This document shows, piece by piece, positions 38,282 to 48,182 of a DNA stretch of 64,000 nucleotides. The stretch's first letter is position 1; each line of letters starts with the position of its first letter. The stretch comes from an uncultured Planktomarina sp. (GTDB taxonomy: Bacteria; Pseudomonadota; Alphaproteobacteria; Rhodobacterales; Rhodobacteraceae). The stretch spans positions 434,001-498,000 of the forward strand of contig CAJIZA010000003.1 of NCBI GenBank assembly GCA_905181815.1. The letters run 5' to 3'. Made by a program: the position numbers and the translations under genes. The notes beneath the pieces are model-generated. The model did no database searches, was not told where the DNA came from, and was given only the letters and a program-made list of their open reading frames with translations.

Positions 38282-39907
38282 TTAGGTTGTTTTTGCGATA
38301 TCTCGAAGTTCAAATTTCTGGATCTTGCCTGTGGATGTTTTGGGCAGTTCTTGGAAGATGATTTGCTTTGGTGTTTTGAACCCAGCGAGACGAGCGCGCA
38401 CAAAGGTAATCACCTCAGCCTCTGTGGCTGATTTGCCCTCAAGCAGCTCGACAAAGGCGCATGGCACTTCCCCCCATTTATCATCGGGCTTGGCCACAAC
38501 GGCGCATAGGCTCACGGCCGGATGGGCCATTATTGCGCCTTCGACCTCGATGCTTGAGATATTCTCGCCACCGGAGATGATGATGTCTTTCATCCGATCG
38601 GAAATTTGCATCATACCATCTGGATGTTGAACGGCGATGTCTTCGGAATGGAAAAACCCACCAGCAAAAGCCTTCTGCGTTGCCTCGGGGTTTTTGTAAT
38701 AGCCCTTCATGACCGAGTTGCCACGCATGACGATTTCGCCCTGTGTGACGCCATCCATCGCAATTTGCTGGCCTGTGTCATCGACAACTGTGGTCAAGTC
38801 CATCATAGGCATGGCGATGCCCTGGCGGGCTTTGCGCGCCGATTGCTCTTCGGTTGGCAAAGTATCCCAAGCCGGGTTCCAAAGCGATTCCACCACATGC
38901 CCATAGGTCTCGGTCAGCCCATAGACTTGTGTGACATTGAAACCCAATTGCCCAATGGCGGCCAAAGTGGCCGGAGCGGGTGGGGCGCCTGCGGTAAAGA
39001 CCTCAACTTGGTGATCAAAATTGCGCCTTTCGCCGTCTTCGGCGTTTACGATCATGTTAAGCACAATTGGCGCACCGCCGAAATGGCTGACCCTTTCATC
39101 CGCGATACCATCATAAATGGCCTTAGCTGAAATGTCGCGGCAACCGACGACCGTGCCGCCCAAAAGCGGCATCATCCAAGTGTGGTTCCAGCCGTTACAA
39201 TGGAATAAAGGCACGATGGCCATAAACACGGGTTGGAGCGTCATGCGCCAGCTTATCGGTGTGCCCATGGTCATCAAATAGGCGCCGCGGTGGTGATAAA
39301 CCACGCCCTTGGGGCGGCCAGTTGTGCCGGATGTATAATTGAGCGCGAGGCTCTCCCATTCATCCCTCGGCATGATCCAAGGGGCCTGCACATCGCCGCG
39401 CGTGAGTAGTGTCTCATACTCCAGATGCCGGCCCGAGGCTGTGAAGCCAGCCTCTTGATCGGCCACCTCAATGATCTGTGGCGCGGGTGTGCTCATAGCG
39501 GCGATTGCCGCCTCAACTGGGGCGAGGAATTGGCTATCGACCAAAACAACCTTCGCCTCCCCATGTTCAAAAATATAGGTAAGCGTGTCAACATCGAGCC
39601 GCGTGTTGATCGTGTTCAAAACAGCGCCACATGCCGGCACGCCAAAGCTGGCTTCAATTTGCGCCGTGATATTTGGGAGCAGGGTTGCAACCACATCGCC
39701 AGGCTGAATGCCTAAGTCGGTCAGGGCGCTGGCCAGTTGGCTGACCCGCGCATGATACTGGCGGTAGGTGGCGCGATGGGAGCCATAGACCACCGCAATA
39801 TGGTCCGCAAAAACCGAGGCCGCGCGTTGTAGATGCGACAAGGGCGTCAGCGGCACATAATTTGCCTCGCATTTGTCTAAACCAGTCTCTTCCGCCATCC
39901 AGCCCAT
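38282..39907 (-). CDS. acyl-CoA synthetase (AMP-dependent)
   Basis: Adenylating ligase of about 541 residues activating a carboxylic acid to its CoA thioester. It has the P-loop NYTSGTTGRPKGVV (about 180), PLFHCNGWNHTW (substrate pocket), YGLTETYG (about 310), SGGENISS and the catalytic Lys in TSTGKIQKFELR near the end. The type is that of medium-chain or aromatic acyl-CoA ligases; the acid is not predictable. The start at 39907 (MGWMAEETGL) is chosen because GGAGGA sits seven bases upstream. It probably feeds the beta-oxidation genes at 41-47 kb. Confidence 0.92.
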   Translation of the reverse strand: MGWMAEETGLDKCEANYVPLTPLSHLQRAASVFADHIAVVYGSHRATYRQYHARVSQLASALTDLGIQPGDVVATLLPNITAQIEASFGVPACGAVLNTINTRLDVDTLTYIFEHGEAKVVLVDSQFLAPVEAAIAAMSTPAPQIIEVADQEAGFTASGRHLEYETLLTRGDVQAPWIMPRDEWESLALNYTSGTTGRPKGVVYHHRGAYLMTMGTPISWRMTLQPVFMAIVPLFHCNGWNHTWMMPLLGGTVVGCRDISAKAIYDGIADERVSHFGGAPIVLNMIVNAEDGERRNFDHQVEVFTAGAPPAPATLAAIGQLGFNVTQVYGLTETYGHVVESLWNPAWDTLPTEEQSARKARQGIAMPMMDLTTVVDDTGQQIAMDGVTQGEIVMRGNSVMKGYYKNPEATQKAFAGGFFHSEDIAVQHPDGMMQISDRMKDIIISGGENISSIEVEGAIMAHPAVSLCAVVAKPDDKWGEVPCAFVELLEGKSATEAEVITFVRARLAGFKTPKQIIFQELPKTSTGKIQKFELRDIAKTT

Positions 39908-39977
39908 GTCGTATTCCTCCCACTTTCCGCGCACTATCGCGCTTGCGCAGATGATTTCAAGAGCCCATGCATAACAA

Positions 39978-40880
39978 ATGGATCAAAAAACAAATACAGT
40001 TGCATCAATTCTTTTCATGGTGACCGGAATGGCCACTGTTGGAGTGATTGATAATTTCATCACCTATATCGCTGTGGAAGTGAGCCTGTGGCAATTTCAC
40101 TTCCTACGCAGCATGATCGCCGTCCCGGCCATTGTGGGTTTCGGCCTGATGGCTGGCTGGACATTACGCCCTTTGAGGCTATGGCTCGTCTTGGGGCGCA
40201 ATATGTTCTTGTCGGGTGCTATGTTTGTCTATTTCGGCTGTTTGGGGTTCTTTCCTATTTCGGCCGTTGCGGCAGGTCTATTCACGGCGCCAGTTTTGGT
40301 GATGTTCATAGATGCTGTTTGGTCGCGCCGGCGCATTGGGCCAATTCGCCTCACGACGGCATGTCTCGGGTTTTTAGGGACGCTTATGGTGCTCAAGCCT
40401 GATGTTGGCGGCTTAAGCTGGGCCAATTTGATTCCAGTTTCGGCAGGGCTCATGTATGCTTTTGGCAATGTGGCCACGCGCAAATGGTGTGAGGGCGAAA
40501 GCGCTGTCGCCTTGCTTTGGTCCTATATGCTTTTGATGCTGATATTTGGAGCTTTAGGGGTCATTTATCTTTATTTCTTCCCCGGAGATGCAAGCAGTTA
40601 TCTCACGCGAGCTTGGGTTTGGCCATCCGCAAGCGTCTGGATATGGATTGGGATTCAGGCGATATTTTCGTTGATTGGTATTGGCTTCATCATGAAAGCC
40701 TATCTCATTGGTGAGGTGACCTATGTCTCGATCTTTGAATATTCCATGCTAATTTTCGCCAGCACCACCGCTTGGGTGTTGTTTGGTGATCGTCTTGGGC
40801 CGTTGGGGTTTGTCGGTATCGGTGTCATCATTATGACCGGAATAGTCATTGCTGTTCGTTCGAATGTGGCGGACAATTAG
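39978..40880 (+). CDS. DMT superfamily transporter (EamA domains)
   Basis: Ten-helix membrane protein of 300 residues made of two EamA repeats, each with about five hydrophobic segments. The second repeat ends in FEYSMLIFASTTAWVLFGDRLGP, the usual EamA region. Members export amino acids, metabolites or drugs; the substrate is not readable from sequence. It is divergent from the acyl-CoA synthetase gene and convergent with fadJ. Confidence 0.9.
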   Translation: MDQKTNTVASILFMVTGMATVGVIDNFITYIAVEVSLWQFHFLRSMIAVPAIVGFGLMAGWTLRPLRLWLVLGRNMFLSGAMFVYFGCLGFFPISAVAAGLFTAPVLVMFIDAVWSRRRIGPIRLTTACLGFLGTLMVLKPDVGGLSWANLIPVSAGLMYAFGNVATRKWCEGESAVALLWSYMLLMLIFGALGVIYLYFFPGDASSYLTRAWVWPSASVWIWIGIQAIFSLIGIGFIMKAYLIGEVTYVSIFEYSMLIFASTTAWVLFGDRLGPLGFVGIGVIIMTGIVIAVRSNVADN

Positions 40881-40905
40881 GGCATCTGTGGTCCGATACT
40901 GGGGG

Positions 40906-43089
40906 TCAAGCGGCGAAATGGCTATAAAAGCCCTCGCCGTCTTCTGCCAATCTGCGGAGCAGTTCAGGCGCGGCAAATCGGGCGCCATAGCGTGCTTGCA
41001 GCTCATCGCAGCGCGCGACCCCATAATCGGCACCAAGCATGTCGAGCCAAGACAGCGGCCCGCCGGACCAAGGGGCAAAACCCCAACCCAAAATCGCGCC
41101 AACATCCCCCTCGCGCACATCCATCAAGACACCTTCTTGCAATGCGCGCACCGCCTCGAGGCTTTGGGCGAACATGAGCCTGTGCTGCACCTCCAGTAGC
41201 TCCAGATTGCCGCCCTCTTTGCCAAAGTGATCGCGCAGACCTTGCCAGAGGCCCTGCCGCTTGCCGTTGGCATCATACTCATAAAACCCGGCTGACGACT
41301 TACGCCCGAGCCGGCCTTGCTCAAACAGCCAAAACAACACCTCATCGGCCTGCGCATTGTCGTAATCTGCGCCCATGGCGTCTTTGGTGGCCTTGGCGAT
41401 TTTGACCCCAAGATCAATAGAGGTTTCATCGTTCAATTGCAGTGGGCCAAGGGGCATTCCCATCAGCTTGGCGGCATTCTCTATCAGGGCTGGCTCAACC
41501 CCCTCTTGCACCATACGAAGCCCCTCGTTGATATAGGGGATGATGCACCGGTTGGCGTAAAAGAACCGAGCGTCATTTACCACAATTGGCGTTTTGCGAA
41601 TTTGCCGCACAAAGTCTAAGGCTTTCGCCACAGCTCGGTTGCCGGTCTCTGCGCCCTTGATAATTTCTACCAGCGCCATTTTCTCGACTGGGCTGAAAAA
41701 GTGGATGCCAATGAACTTATCGGGCTGCGTGCTGGCCTTTGCGAGCTCTGTTATGGGCAAAGTTGAGGTGTTGCTGGCAAAAATAGTGTTGGGGCCCATC
41801 ACTGCTTCTGTCTGCCTGGTCACCTCTGCTTTGATCTTTGGATCTTCAAATACGGCTTCGATGATCAAGTCACACTCTGTCAGAGCTTGATAGTTGGTTG
41901 TGGCATCAATGCGCGACAGCAGAGCCTCTTTGTGCTCAGGCGTAGATTTGCGCCGTGCGATCCCCTTGTCACAATAGCTGGCGACATAGGCTTTGCCCTT
42001 ATCGGCTGCCGCTTGGGTTTGATCAATGAGCACCACCTCAATTCCAGCCTGCGCGGAGACAAGTGCAATGCCGGCGCCCATCATCCCGGCACCAAGAATG
42101 CCCAATTTGCGCACGAATTGATCCGGCACCTCTTTGGGCCGTACCGCGCCTTTGTCCAGCGCGCCTTTGTTAAGAAACAAACTGCGGATCATATGAGAGG
42201 AGGACGGGTTCATGATGACCGATGTGAAGTGCCGGGCCTCGATTTTCAGAGCCGTGTCAAAGGGCACCAAGGAGCCCTCATAGACCGCACTTAACAGAGC
42301 CTTAGCCGCTGGGTAAACGCCCATCGTTTGACCATTGACCATGGCGGATGCACCGACATAGGTCATAAAGCCTGCCGGATGATAGGGCGCACCGCCGGGC
42401 ATTTTATAGCCTTTGGCGTCCCATGGCTTGACCAAATCCGTATTTTTTGCCGCTAAGACCCACGCTTTTGCATCCTCGAGCGGGGTGGCGCTGACTGCAT
42501 CAATGATCCCGGCCGCTTGGGCTTCAGCCGGTGAGCAAAGTTTGCCCTGTAACAGATAGGGACTCGCCGCCATCGCCCCCATTTTGCGAACCAAGCGAGT
42601 CGTGCCGCCTGCGCCGGGGAAAATGCCGACCTTGATTTCTGGCAGACCAATTTTCGCCTTTGGGTTGTCGGCGCAAATGATGTAATGGCAGGCCAACGGA
42701 ATCTCAAGCCCAATGCCAAGTGCCGTACCGGGCAGCACTGCGACGATGGGCTTTCCATCCTTTTTGGTTTTAAAATCCATGCCCGCCAGTTCAATCTTGC
42801 GCAGAATTTTATGTATCTCCATAACCATCTCGAAACATCCCTGCGCGGGATTTTTTGGGTTCATGTCCTTTGTCTCGGCAATAACCGCCAAATCCATACC
42901 AGCGGCAAAATCTGACTTAGCGGATGTGATGATCACCCCTTTGACCGTGGGATCGTTGAGGCACCCATCAATCAGAGCATTCAGATCGGAAAAGCCCTGG
43001 GTGCTCATCACATTCATCGGCCGGGCCTGGCAATCCCAGGTGATGGTGGCCAGACCATCGGCGTCAAGTGTTTGGGTGAAATCGGACAT
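40906..43089 (-). CDS. fadJ: FadJ-type enoyl-CoA hydratase / 3-hydroxyacyl-CoA dehydrogenase
   Basis: Bifunctional beta-oxidation enzyme of 727 residues. The N-terminal hydratase domain contains the catalytic Glu residues in GLEIPLACHY and GLPEIKVGIFPGAGGT. The dehydrogenase domain starts KLGILGAGMMGAGIA (NAD loop, about 330), has the HFFSPVEKMALVEI catalytic His region, and a duplicated C-terminal domain. The start MSDFTQTLDADG at 43089 is used, with AGGA upstream; the open frame goes 27 codons further, into the upstream gene. It is the last gene of the minus-strand fatty-acid operon. Confidence 0.96.
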   Translation of the reverse strand: MSDFTQTLDADGLATITWDCQARPMNVMSTQGFSDLNALIDGCLNDPTVKGVIITSAKSDFAAGMDLAVIAETKDMNPKNPAQGCFEMVMEIHKILRKIELAGMDFKTKKDGKPIVAVLPGTALGIGLEIPLACHYIICADNPKAKIGLPEIKVGIFPGAGGTTRLVRKMGAMAASPYLLQGKLCSPAEAQAAGIIDAVSATPLEDAKAWVLAAKNTDLVKPWDAKGYKMPGGAPYHPAGFMTYVGASAMVNGQTMGVYPAAKALLSAVYEGSLVPFDTALKIEARHFTSVIMNPSSSHMIRSLFLNKGALDKGAVRPKEVPDQFVRKLGILGAGMMGAGIALVSAQAGIEVVLIDQTQAAADKGKAYVASYCDKGIARRKSTPEHKEALLSRIDATTNYQALTECDLIIEAVFEDPKIKAEVTRQTEAVMGPNTIFASNTSTLPITELAKASTQPDKFIGIHFFSPVEKMALVEIIKGAETGNRAVAKALDFVRQIRKTPIVVNDARFFYANRCIIPYINEGLRMVQEGVEPALIENAAKLMGMPLGPLQLNDETSIDLGVKIAKATKDAMGADYDNAQADEVLFWLFEQGRLGRKSSAGFYEYDANGKRQGLWQGLRDHFGKEGGNLELLEVQHRLMFAQSLEAVRALQEGVLMDVREGDVGAILGWGFAPWSGGPLSWLDMLGADYGVARCDELQARYGARFAAPELLRRLAEDGEGFYSHFAA

Positions 43090-43100
43090 ATATCCTGCCT

Positions 43101-43526
43101 CTAGGTTAGGTATTCTCGGGTCGTCCAATCGCGATGACCCAAAGCGTTCATTATCGAGTTGATCCGCCAAGTTTTTCCGTCATGGATTAACATGGCAGAG
43201 GAGGTGTAAGGCGCCACAATATGCCGATCTTCGGCAAACATTTGCGTTTGATAGGTGCCGATCAACGTGTCTTCTTCGCTAGCTTGAATCACCATGACCT
43301 TCCGAATGATTTGCAAAATTTTGAGCGTGTTGAGCGCCTGGCTATAGAGATCCCAATCTTTTTGTAGGCTTTCAATTGAACCGTTGTACAGCTGGCCGTT
43401 GAGCGTGATTGAGGTAAAGGGCAAGGCGATATGATCAACCCATGTCTGAAAATCGTGATTGACCCAACAGACGGATTTTAGTCTAAACAGGCTTGAAATT
43501 TGACTTCGTTCAAGGGAATGCTCCAT
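43101..43526 (-). CDS. NTF2/SnoaL-like protein (141 aa)
   Basis: Small protein with the pattern of a cone-shaped NTF2 fold: an N-terminal helical part with FQTWVDHIALPF and a C-terminal beta region (TLIGTYQTQMFAEDRH, then AMLIHDGKTWRINSIMNAL). No catalytic residues are recognised. It is packed between fadA (start within 10 bases of the fadA stop) and fadJ (12 bases on), so it is clearly part of the operon and may help in fatty-acid or CoA-ester metabolism. The start is ambiguous between TTG 43538 and ATG 43526. Confidence 0.7.
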   Translation of the reverse strand: MEHSLERSQISSLFRLKSVCWVNHDFQTWVDHIALPFTSITLNGQLYNGSIESLQKDWDLYSQALNTLKILQIIRKVMVIQASEEDTLIGTYQTQMFAEDRHIVAPYTSSAMLIHDGKTWRINSIMNALGHRDWTTREYLT

Positions 43527-43534
43527 TTTTGTTC

Positions 43535-44746
43535 TCAAATGCGTTCAATAATCGTTGCGGCGCCCATGCCAGAGGCGACGCAGAGTGTGGCCAGGCCAGT
43601 GCCCTTGCCGCTGCGTTCTAATTCATCGAGCAACATGCCAATAATAATGGCACCTGTGGCGCCAAGCGGGTGGCCCATGGCAATCGCGCCACCGTTTACA
43701 TTTACCCGGCTGTCGTCAACATTGAAGGCCTGCATAAAGCGCAGAACCACAGCGGCGAAGGCCTCATTGACTTCAAAGAGATCAATATCGGAAATGGACA
43801 TCCCACTTTGTGTCAAAATCTTCTCGGTGACAGGAACCGGTCCTGTGAGCATGATCGTGGGATCGGATCCAATTTTAGCTGTGGCGCGAATAACCGCGCG
43901 GGGTTTGAGCCCGTGGGCTGCACCAAAAGCTTTCGAGCCAATCAAAATCCCAGCCGCCCCGTCAACAATGCCCGACGAGTTGCCGGCGTGATGGATATGG
44001 TTGATCCGTTCCAGATGTGGGTACTTCATCAGGGCGACCTTATCAAAACCGGGCATGGTTTCGCCCATATCTTTGAAGGCAGGTTTCAAAGCTCCCAGTG
44101 ATTGCATATCCGTGCCGGCGCGGGGGTATTCGTCATGAGTCAAAATGGGCAGGCCGTTGAGATCCTTCACAGCAACCAATGTGTTGTCAAAGCGCCCCTC
44201 TGCTATGGCCCGCTCTGCGCGTTTTTGGCTTTCAACGGCCAAAAGATCAGCCCGCGCGCGGGTGAAGCCATACTCTGTAGCGATTATATCGGCGGAAATT
44301 CCCTGCGGCACAAAGTAATGCGCCAAGGCGATCGAGGGATCTGCTGCAACGGCGGCGCCATCGCTGCCCATTGGCACCCGGCTCATCATCTCGACCCCAC
44401 CTGCGATATAGGCGCTGCCCGCACCGCCTTGGATTTGATTTGCCGCAAGATTGACCGCCTCCATACCACTGGCACAGAAGCGATTGATCGACAGGCCGGG
44501 GATGCGCTCGTCCAGATCTGAGGCCAGCACCGCTGTCCGGGCCAAACACCCGCCCTGCTCCATCACCTGCGTGGCATTGCCCCAGATGACATCCTCGATC
44601 ACGGGCCCGTTCAGACCATTGCGGTGGTGCAACGCGTTGAGCAGATCAGCAGAGAGCCGCGCGGCTGTGACTTCATGAAGGCTGCCGTCTGCGCGCCCCT
44701 TGCCGCGGGGTGTACGCACGGAATCGTAAATATAAGCCTCAGTCAT
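43535..44746 (-). CDS. fadA: acetyl-CoA acyltransferase (thiolase)
   Basis: Thiolase of 403 residues catalysing the last step of beta-oxidation. It has the nucleophile Cys in NRFCASGMEAV (about 90), the catalytic His in NVNGGAIAMGHPLGATGA (about 355), and the second Cys in LCVASGMGAATI near the C-terminus. In the operon it lies between the GST gene (11 bases upstream) and the NTF2-like gene (overlapping), followed by fadJ, so the two core beta-oxidation enzymes are co-expressed. Confidence 0.95.
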   Translation of the reverse strand: MTEAYIYDSVRTPRGKGRADGSLHEVTAARLSADLLNALHHRNGLNGPVIEDVIWGNATQVMEQGGCLARTAVLASDLDERIPGLSINRFCASGMEAVNLAANQIQGGAGSAYIAGGVEMMSRVPMGSDGAAVAADPSIALAHYFVPQGISADIIATEYGFTRARADLLAVESQKRAERAIAEGRFDNTLVAVKDLNGLPILTHDEYPRAGTDMQSLGALKPAFKDMGETMPGFDKVALMKYPHLERINHIHHAGNSSGIVDGAAGILIGSKAFGAAHGLKPRAVIRATAKIGSDPTIMLTGPVPVTEKILTQSGMSISDIDLFEVNEAFAAVVLRFMQAFNVDDSRVNVNGGAIAMGHPLGATGAIIIGMLLDELERSGKGTGLATLCVASGMGAATIIERI

Positions 44747-44757
44747 AGATTGTTCCT

Positions 44758-45390
44758 TTATGCCCGGTCAGAGGGATTGCCCGGCATCAAATCATAGGGG
44801 TGTTTCCAACCGGGCGTGGCTTCGATCCGGCCGAGCCAAGCGTCAATATAGGGCCAATCAGAACGGATAAAGCCATAGTGCTCAGGGTAGAATAGATAGC
44901 CACAATTAGCGATATCAGCTATGGTGAGGCTTTGGCCAACGATCCAGTCGCGCTGGGCCAGATGGCTGTCCAATGTTTTAAAGGCGCCAAGCAACCGGCT
45001 CTGCATAAATTTAATCGCCTCTTGCGGGCGTTTGTCTTCTGATAAGAAATTCATCAAGAAACGGGTAATGCCGGCCTGTGAAGACATCTTATGGTTGTCA
45101 AAAAGTACCCAGCGCAGCACTTCGTATTTGTCCTCAGGCTCCCCGCCCAGTTTGCCGGTTTGGTCGACCGCCCATTGTTGAATTGCGCCTGATTGCGACA
45201 GGATAAAATCACCCTGTTCCAGCACCGGTGCCTCGGCCATAATATTAAGGCTGCGATAGGCGTCGGTCCGCGCGGCGCCGCTGAAGAAATCTACAAAAAC
45301 GGGTTGCCAGTCGAGGCCAGAGAGCTCAAGCGTGAGCGCTGCTTTGTAGGAATTTCCGCTTTCTCCAAAGCAATATAGTTTGAGCGTCAT
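44758..45390 (-). CDS. glutathione S-transferase family protein
   Basis: Protein of 210 residues with an N-terminal thioredoxin-like domain (LKLYCFGESGNSYKAALTLELSG, with a Ser/Asn region as possible catalytic residue; EAPVLEQGDFILSQSGAI is the glutathione gamma-Glu site) and an all-helical C-terminal domain (IVGQSLTIADIANCGYL). Its position between acyl-CoA dehydrogenase and thiolase genes recurs in Rhodobacteraceae and suggests a role linked to fatty-acid breakdown, but its substrate is unknown. Confidence 0.9.
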   Translation of the reverse strand: MTLKLYCFGESGNSYKAALTLELSGLDWQPVFVDFFSGAARTDAYRSLNIMAEAPVLEQGDFILSQSGAIQQWAVDQTGKLGGEPEDKYEVLRWVLFDNHKMSSQAGITRFLMNFLSEDKRPQEAIKFMQSRLLGAFKTLDSHLAQRDWIVGQSLTIADIANCGYLFYPEHYGFIRSDWPYIDAWLGRIEATPGWKHPYDLMPGNPSDRA

Positions 45391-45430
45391 TTAAGCCTCT
45401 GGATGTATTTTGTTGCGGTCAAATGAAGTG

Positions 45431-47212
45431 TCAGCCAGAAAAGGCCTCCGCGTCAAGTGCCATTACCGTGTCCCCGCCCGAAGTTATTCGCGCCAGGTGA
45501 AGCGCCGTGGCCGGCAAGTGCCGGGCTATATAATACTGACCTGTTGTCAATTTTGCTTCATAAAACGCGCGATCTTTCGGGTCTGTTTCCAGCGCCGCAC
45601 AGGCCGCCTTTGCCATCTCGCCCCACATCAAGCCAAGGCAGACATGGCCGAGCAGATGTAGGAAGTCTGTGGATCCGGCCAGGGCATTATGGGGCGTTTT
45701 GATCCCGTTTTTCATGAAATACATCACCGCAGTCTGCAAATCTTTGGAGGCGGCTTTTATGCCGGCGACGAAGGGTTCCATTGTTGCGTCATTGGCGTTC
45801 TCATCACAAAAGCGCGCGAGATGCTCCATAAAACCTACGATGTATTTTCCACCCTCTTGTCCCAGCTTGCGGCCCACCAAATCCAGTGCTTGCACTCCAT
45901 TGGCGCCCTCATAGATCATTGCGATCCGCGCATCTCGGGTGAATTGCGACATGCCCCAATCTTCGATATAGCCATGGCCGCCGAAGACCTGTTGCGCCTG
46001 CACGGTCATCGCATAGCCTTGATCGGTCAAAAACCCTTTGATTACAGGGGTCAAAAGCGAAATCAACCCGTCGGCCTCAATGTCTTGCAAGCGATGTGTC
46101 TGATCAATCAGACTGGCGGCCCAAAGCGCAAGCGCCCGCGCCCCTTCGATAAAACTTTTCTGATCCATAAGGCTTCGGCGAATGTCGGGATGCACAATCA
46201 ACGGATCGGCGGGGCCATCTGGGTTTTTGATGCCGGTGACGTCGCGGCCTTGCTGGCGCTCATTGGCGTAGATGACCGCATTTTGATAGGCTGCGCTGGC
46301 CTGTGCTAATCCTTGCATGCCGACACCCAAGCGCGCCTCATTCATCATGGTGAACATCGCGCGCATGCCCTTGTGCATATCTCCGAGCAAATAGCCTGTG
46401 GCGCCCTCATAATCCATGACGCAGGTTGCGTTGCCATGGATCCCCATTTTGCGTTCAATCGCCCCGCAGGTCACCCCGTTGAGCCGGCCAAGGCTGCCAT
46501 CGGCGGTGACGAGAAATTTTGGCACAATGAACAATGAGACGCCTTTTATCCCCTCCGGTCCGCCGGGAATTTTGGCGAGAACCAAATGAATGATATTCTC
46601 TGCCAGATCATGCTCTCCGGCAGAAATAAAAATTTTCTGGCCTGTCACCGCATAGCTGCCATCAGCATTTGGGGTGGCCTTTGTGCGCATCAGGCCCAAA
46701 TCTGTGCCGCAATGCGGCTCGGTCAAATTCATCGTGCCGGTCCAATCGCAGGCGATCATCTTTGGCAGGAAAAGATCTTTTTGTGCCTCCGTCCCATGGG
46801 CTAAAATTGTTGAGGCTGCGCCGTGGGTGAGGCCATGATACATGGAAAACGCTTGATTGGCGGCCATAAAATGCTCTGTGACCGCTGATCCGATCACGGA
46901 GGGCATGGATTGCCCACCATATTGCTCCGGCATATCAATCCCGGCCCAGCCACCAGATTTGAGCTCTTCTAAGGCTTCTTTGAACCCGGTGGGTGTGCGC
47001 ACTTTGCCTGCATCCCACGTGCAGCCTTCGCGATCGCCAGCTGCATTCAAGGGGGCGATGACGGCACTGGCCAGCTTGCCAGACTCGTTTAATATCGCCT
47101 TGGTGAATGCCGGATCAAGATCGCTGTAGCCCGGAATATTGGATTGAGAGAGTCGTAGCACCTCGTGCAAGATGAATTGTTGGTCCTTGATGGGCGCGCT
47201 GTAGGTTGACAT
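45431..47212 (-). CDS. acyl-CoA dehydrogenase (long, DmdC-like)
   Basis: FAD enzyme of 593 residues, the long acyl-CoA dehydrogenase type that includes DmdC. It has the flavin-binding segment [17 protein letters not shown] (about 160), the FAD signature region and the catalytic Glu in [17 protein letters not shown] (about 430), then a C-terminal extension of about 130 residues typical of this type. It catalyses the first step of beta-oxidation; chain length or substrate (possibly methylmercaptopropionyl-CoA) cannot be decided by eye. It follows the MerR gene by 22 bases. Confidence 0.94.
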   Translation of the reverse strand: MSTYSAPIKDQQFILHEVLRLSQSNIPGYSDLDPAFTKAILNESGKLASAVIAPLNAAGDREGCTWDAGKVRTPTGFKEALEELKSGGWAGIDMPEQYGGQSMPSVIGSAVTEHFMAANQAFSMYHGLTHGAASTILAHGTEAQKDLFLPKMIACDWTGTMNLTEPHCGTDLGLMRTKATPNADGSYAVTGQKIFISAGEHDLAENIIHLVLAKIPGGPEGIKGVSLFIVPKFLVTADGSLGRLNGVTCGAIERKMGIHGNATCVMDYEGATGYLLGDMHKGMRAMFTMMNEARLGVGMQGLAQASAAYQNAVIYANERQQGRDVTGIKNPDGPADPLIVHPDIRRSLMDQKSFIEGARALALWAASLIDQTHRLQDIEADGLISLLTPVIKGFLTDQGYAMTVQAQQVFGGHGYIEDWGMSQFTRDARIAMIYEGANGVQALDLVGRKLGQEGGKYIVGFMEHLARFCDENANDATMEPFVAGIKAASKDLQTAVMYFMKNGIKTPHNALAGSTDFLHLLGHVCLGLMWGEMAKAACAALETDPKDRAFYEAKLTTGQYYIARHLPATALHLARITSGGDTVMALDAEAFSG

Positions 47213-47234
47213 GGTGGATCCTTTGGCTGGAAGC

Positions 47235-47624
47235 TTAATCTGTGGTGCGCGTTTCTTGGTGCAGCAATTGGCGGCCCCAGTCTAATTGGGCTTTCAATTC
47301 GTCAATTGCCTCATTGAGCTCATCGCGCTGACGCTCCATATCCTCCAAGCGTGCGCAAGCAATGCGATAGGTTTCTTGAAATTGCGTGGCTTGTCCGTCT
47401 CCAATGTTGTACATATCTAGGAGCTGGCGGATTTCTTCGAGGCTAAAGCCAAAGCGTTTTCCGCGTAGGATCAGCTTAAGCCGGGCGCTGTCGCGGCGGG
47501 TGAAAAGACGCCGGGTGCCCTCTCGCTTGGGAAACAGCAATTCTTTGGATTCGTAAAACCTTAAGGTGCGTGGCGTGACGCCAAAGGTTGTGCACATTTG
47601 TTGTATCGTTTGTGTCTCTTCCAT
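47235..47624 (-). CDS. MerR family transcriptional regulator (operon-proximal)
   Basis: Regulator of 129 residues: N-terminal winged HTH ([35 protein letters not shown]), then a long coiled-coil dimer helix ([18 protein letters not shown]). No Cys-rich metal site, so it probably senses an acyl-CoA-type ligand, as MerR proteins next to fatty-acid genes often do. It is paralogous to the MerR gene at 47767-48135. A 10-base palindrome ACGTTAACGT lies 46 bases before its start. It likely controls itself and the downstream acd-gst-fadA-fadJ genes. Confidence 0.92.
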   Translation of the reverse strand: MEETQTIQQMCTTFGVTPRTLRFYESKELLFPKREGTRRLFTRRDSARLKLILRGKRFGFSLEEIRQLLDMYNIGDGQATQFQETYRIACARLEDMERQRDELNEAIDELKAQLDWGRQLLHQETRTTD

Positions 47625-47669
47625 CTCTTCACCATCGAAATTTCATCATACGCCAGACTATGATGCCTT

Positions 47670-47679
47670 ACGTTAACGT
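47670..47679. promoter_or_regulatory. palindrome upstream of merR, possible operator
   Basis: ACGTTAACGT, in the context TTACGTTAACGTCAA, lies between the two merR genes and upstream of the fatty-acid operon. MerR regulators of branched-chain/fatty-acid catabolism are known to bind ACGT-type palindromes; the assignment here is inference. Confidence 0.4.
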
Positions 47680-47766
47680 CAATCAAAAATTAGGTAAAGA
47701 AAATTGGCGTGATATGTGAATTTTTGGCGGCATTTTGCCTAATTTTTTCCAAAAAAGGCTGCGAGC

Positions 47767-48135
47767 CTAGGGCAACTCTGCTGAAATCGCGTCAATCATT
47801 GTCGAGAGATCTGTAATTGCGCCTTTGAGTTCCTCTTGCTGGTGTTTTAAGAGGGCTAATTTTTCTTGCGCGATTGGAATCCAGGCCTGCATCTGCACCG
47901 TGCTTCCTTCTTTGTCGTAGATCTGCAACCATTGGCGCAGTTCTTCCAGACTGAAACCAAATCGTCGGCCGCGCATAATCAAAGTCATTCGCGCCACTTC
48001 ACGCGGGCTGTAAAAGCGGGCGCGACCGACCCTTTGGGGCTGCAAAAGCTCGATGTATTCATAATAGCGCAGGGTGCGTGGAGTCACATCGAAATGCGCA
48101 CACATGTCTTTGAATGTTAGGTTTTCTTGTGTCAT
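47767..48135 (-). CDS. MerR family transcriptional regulator (second copy)
   Basis: Regulator of about 122 residues from the ATG at 48135 (MTQENLTFKDM). HTH region CAHFDVTPRTLRYYEYIELLQP, then RVGRARFYSPREVARMTLI, and a coiled-coil helix at the C-terminus (EKLALLKHQQEELKGAITDL). It is clearly related to the neighbouring MerR protein at 47235, so the pair arose by duplication. No metal-binding Cys cluster. The intergenic stretch of 142 bases between the two holds the ACGTTAACGT palindrome. Confidence 0.9.
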   Translation of the reverse strand: MTQENLTFKDMCAHFDVTPRTLRYYEYIELLQPQRVGRARFYSPREVARMTLIMRGRRFGFSLEELRQWLQIYDKEGSTVQMQAWIPIAQEKLALLKHQQEELKGAITDLSTMIDAISAELP

Positions 48136-48182
48136 GTTTCCCCCACCCATATAGTATTGCACTGGGATGGACGGTCAAGAGA

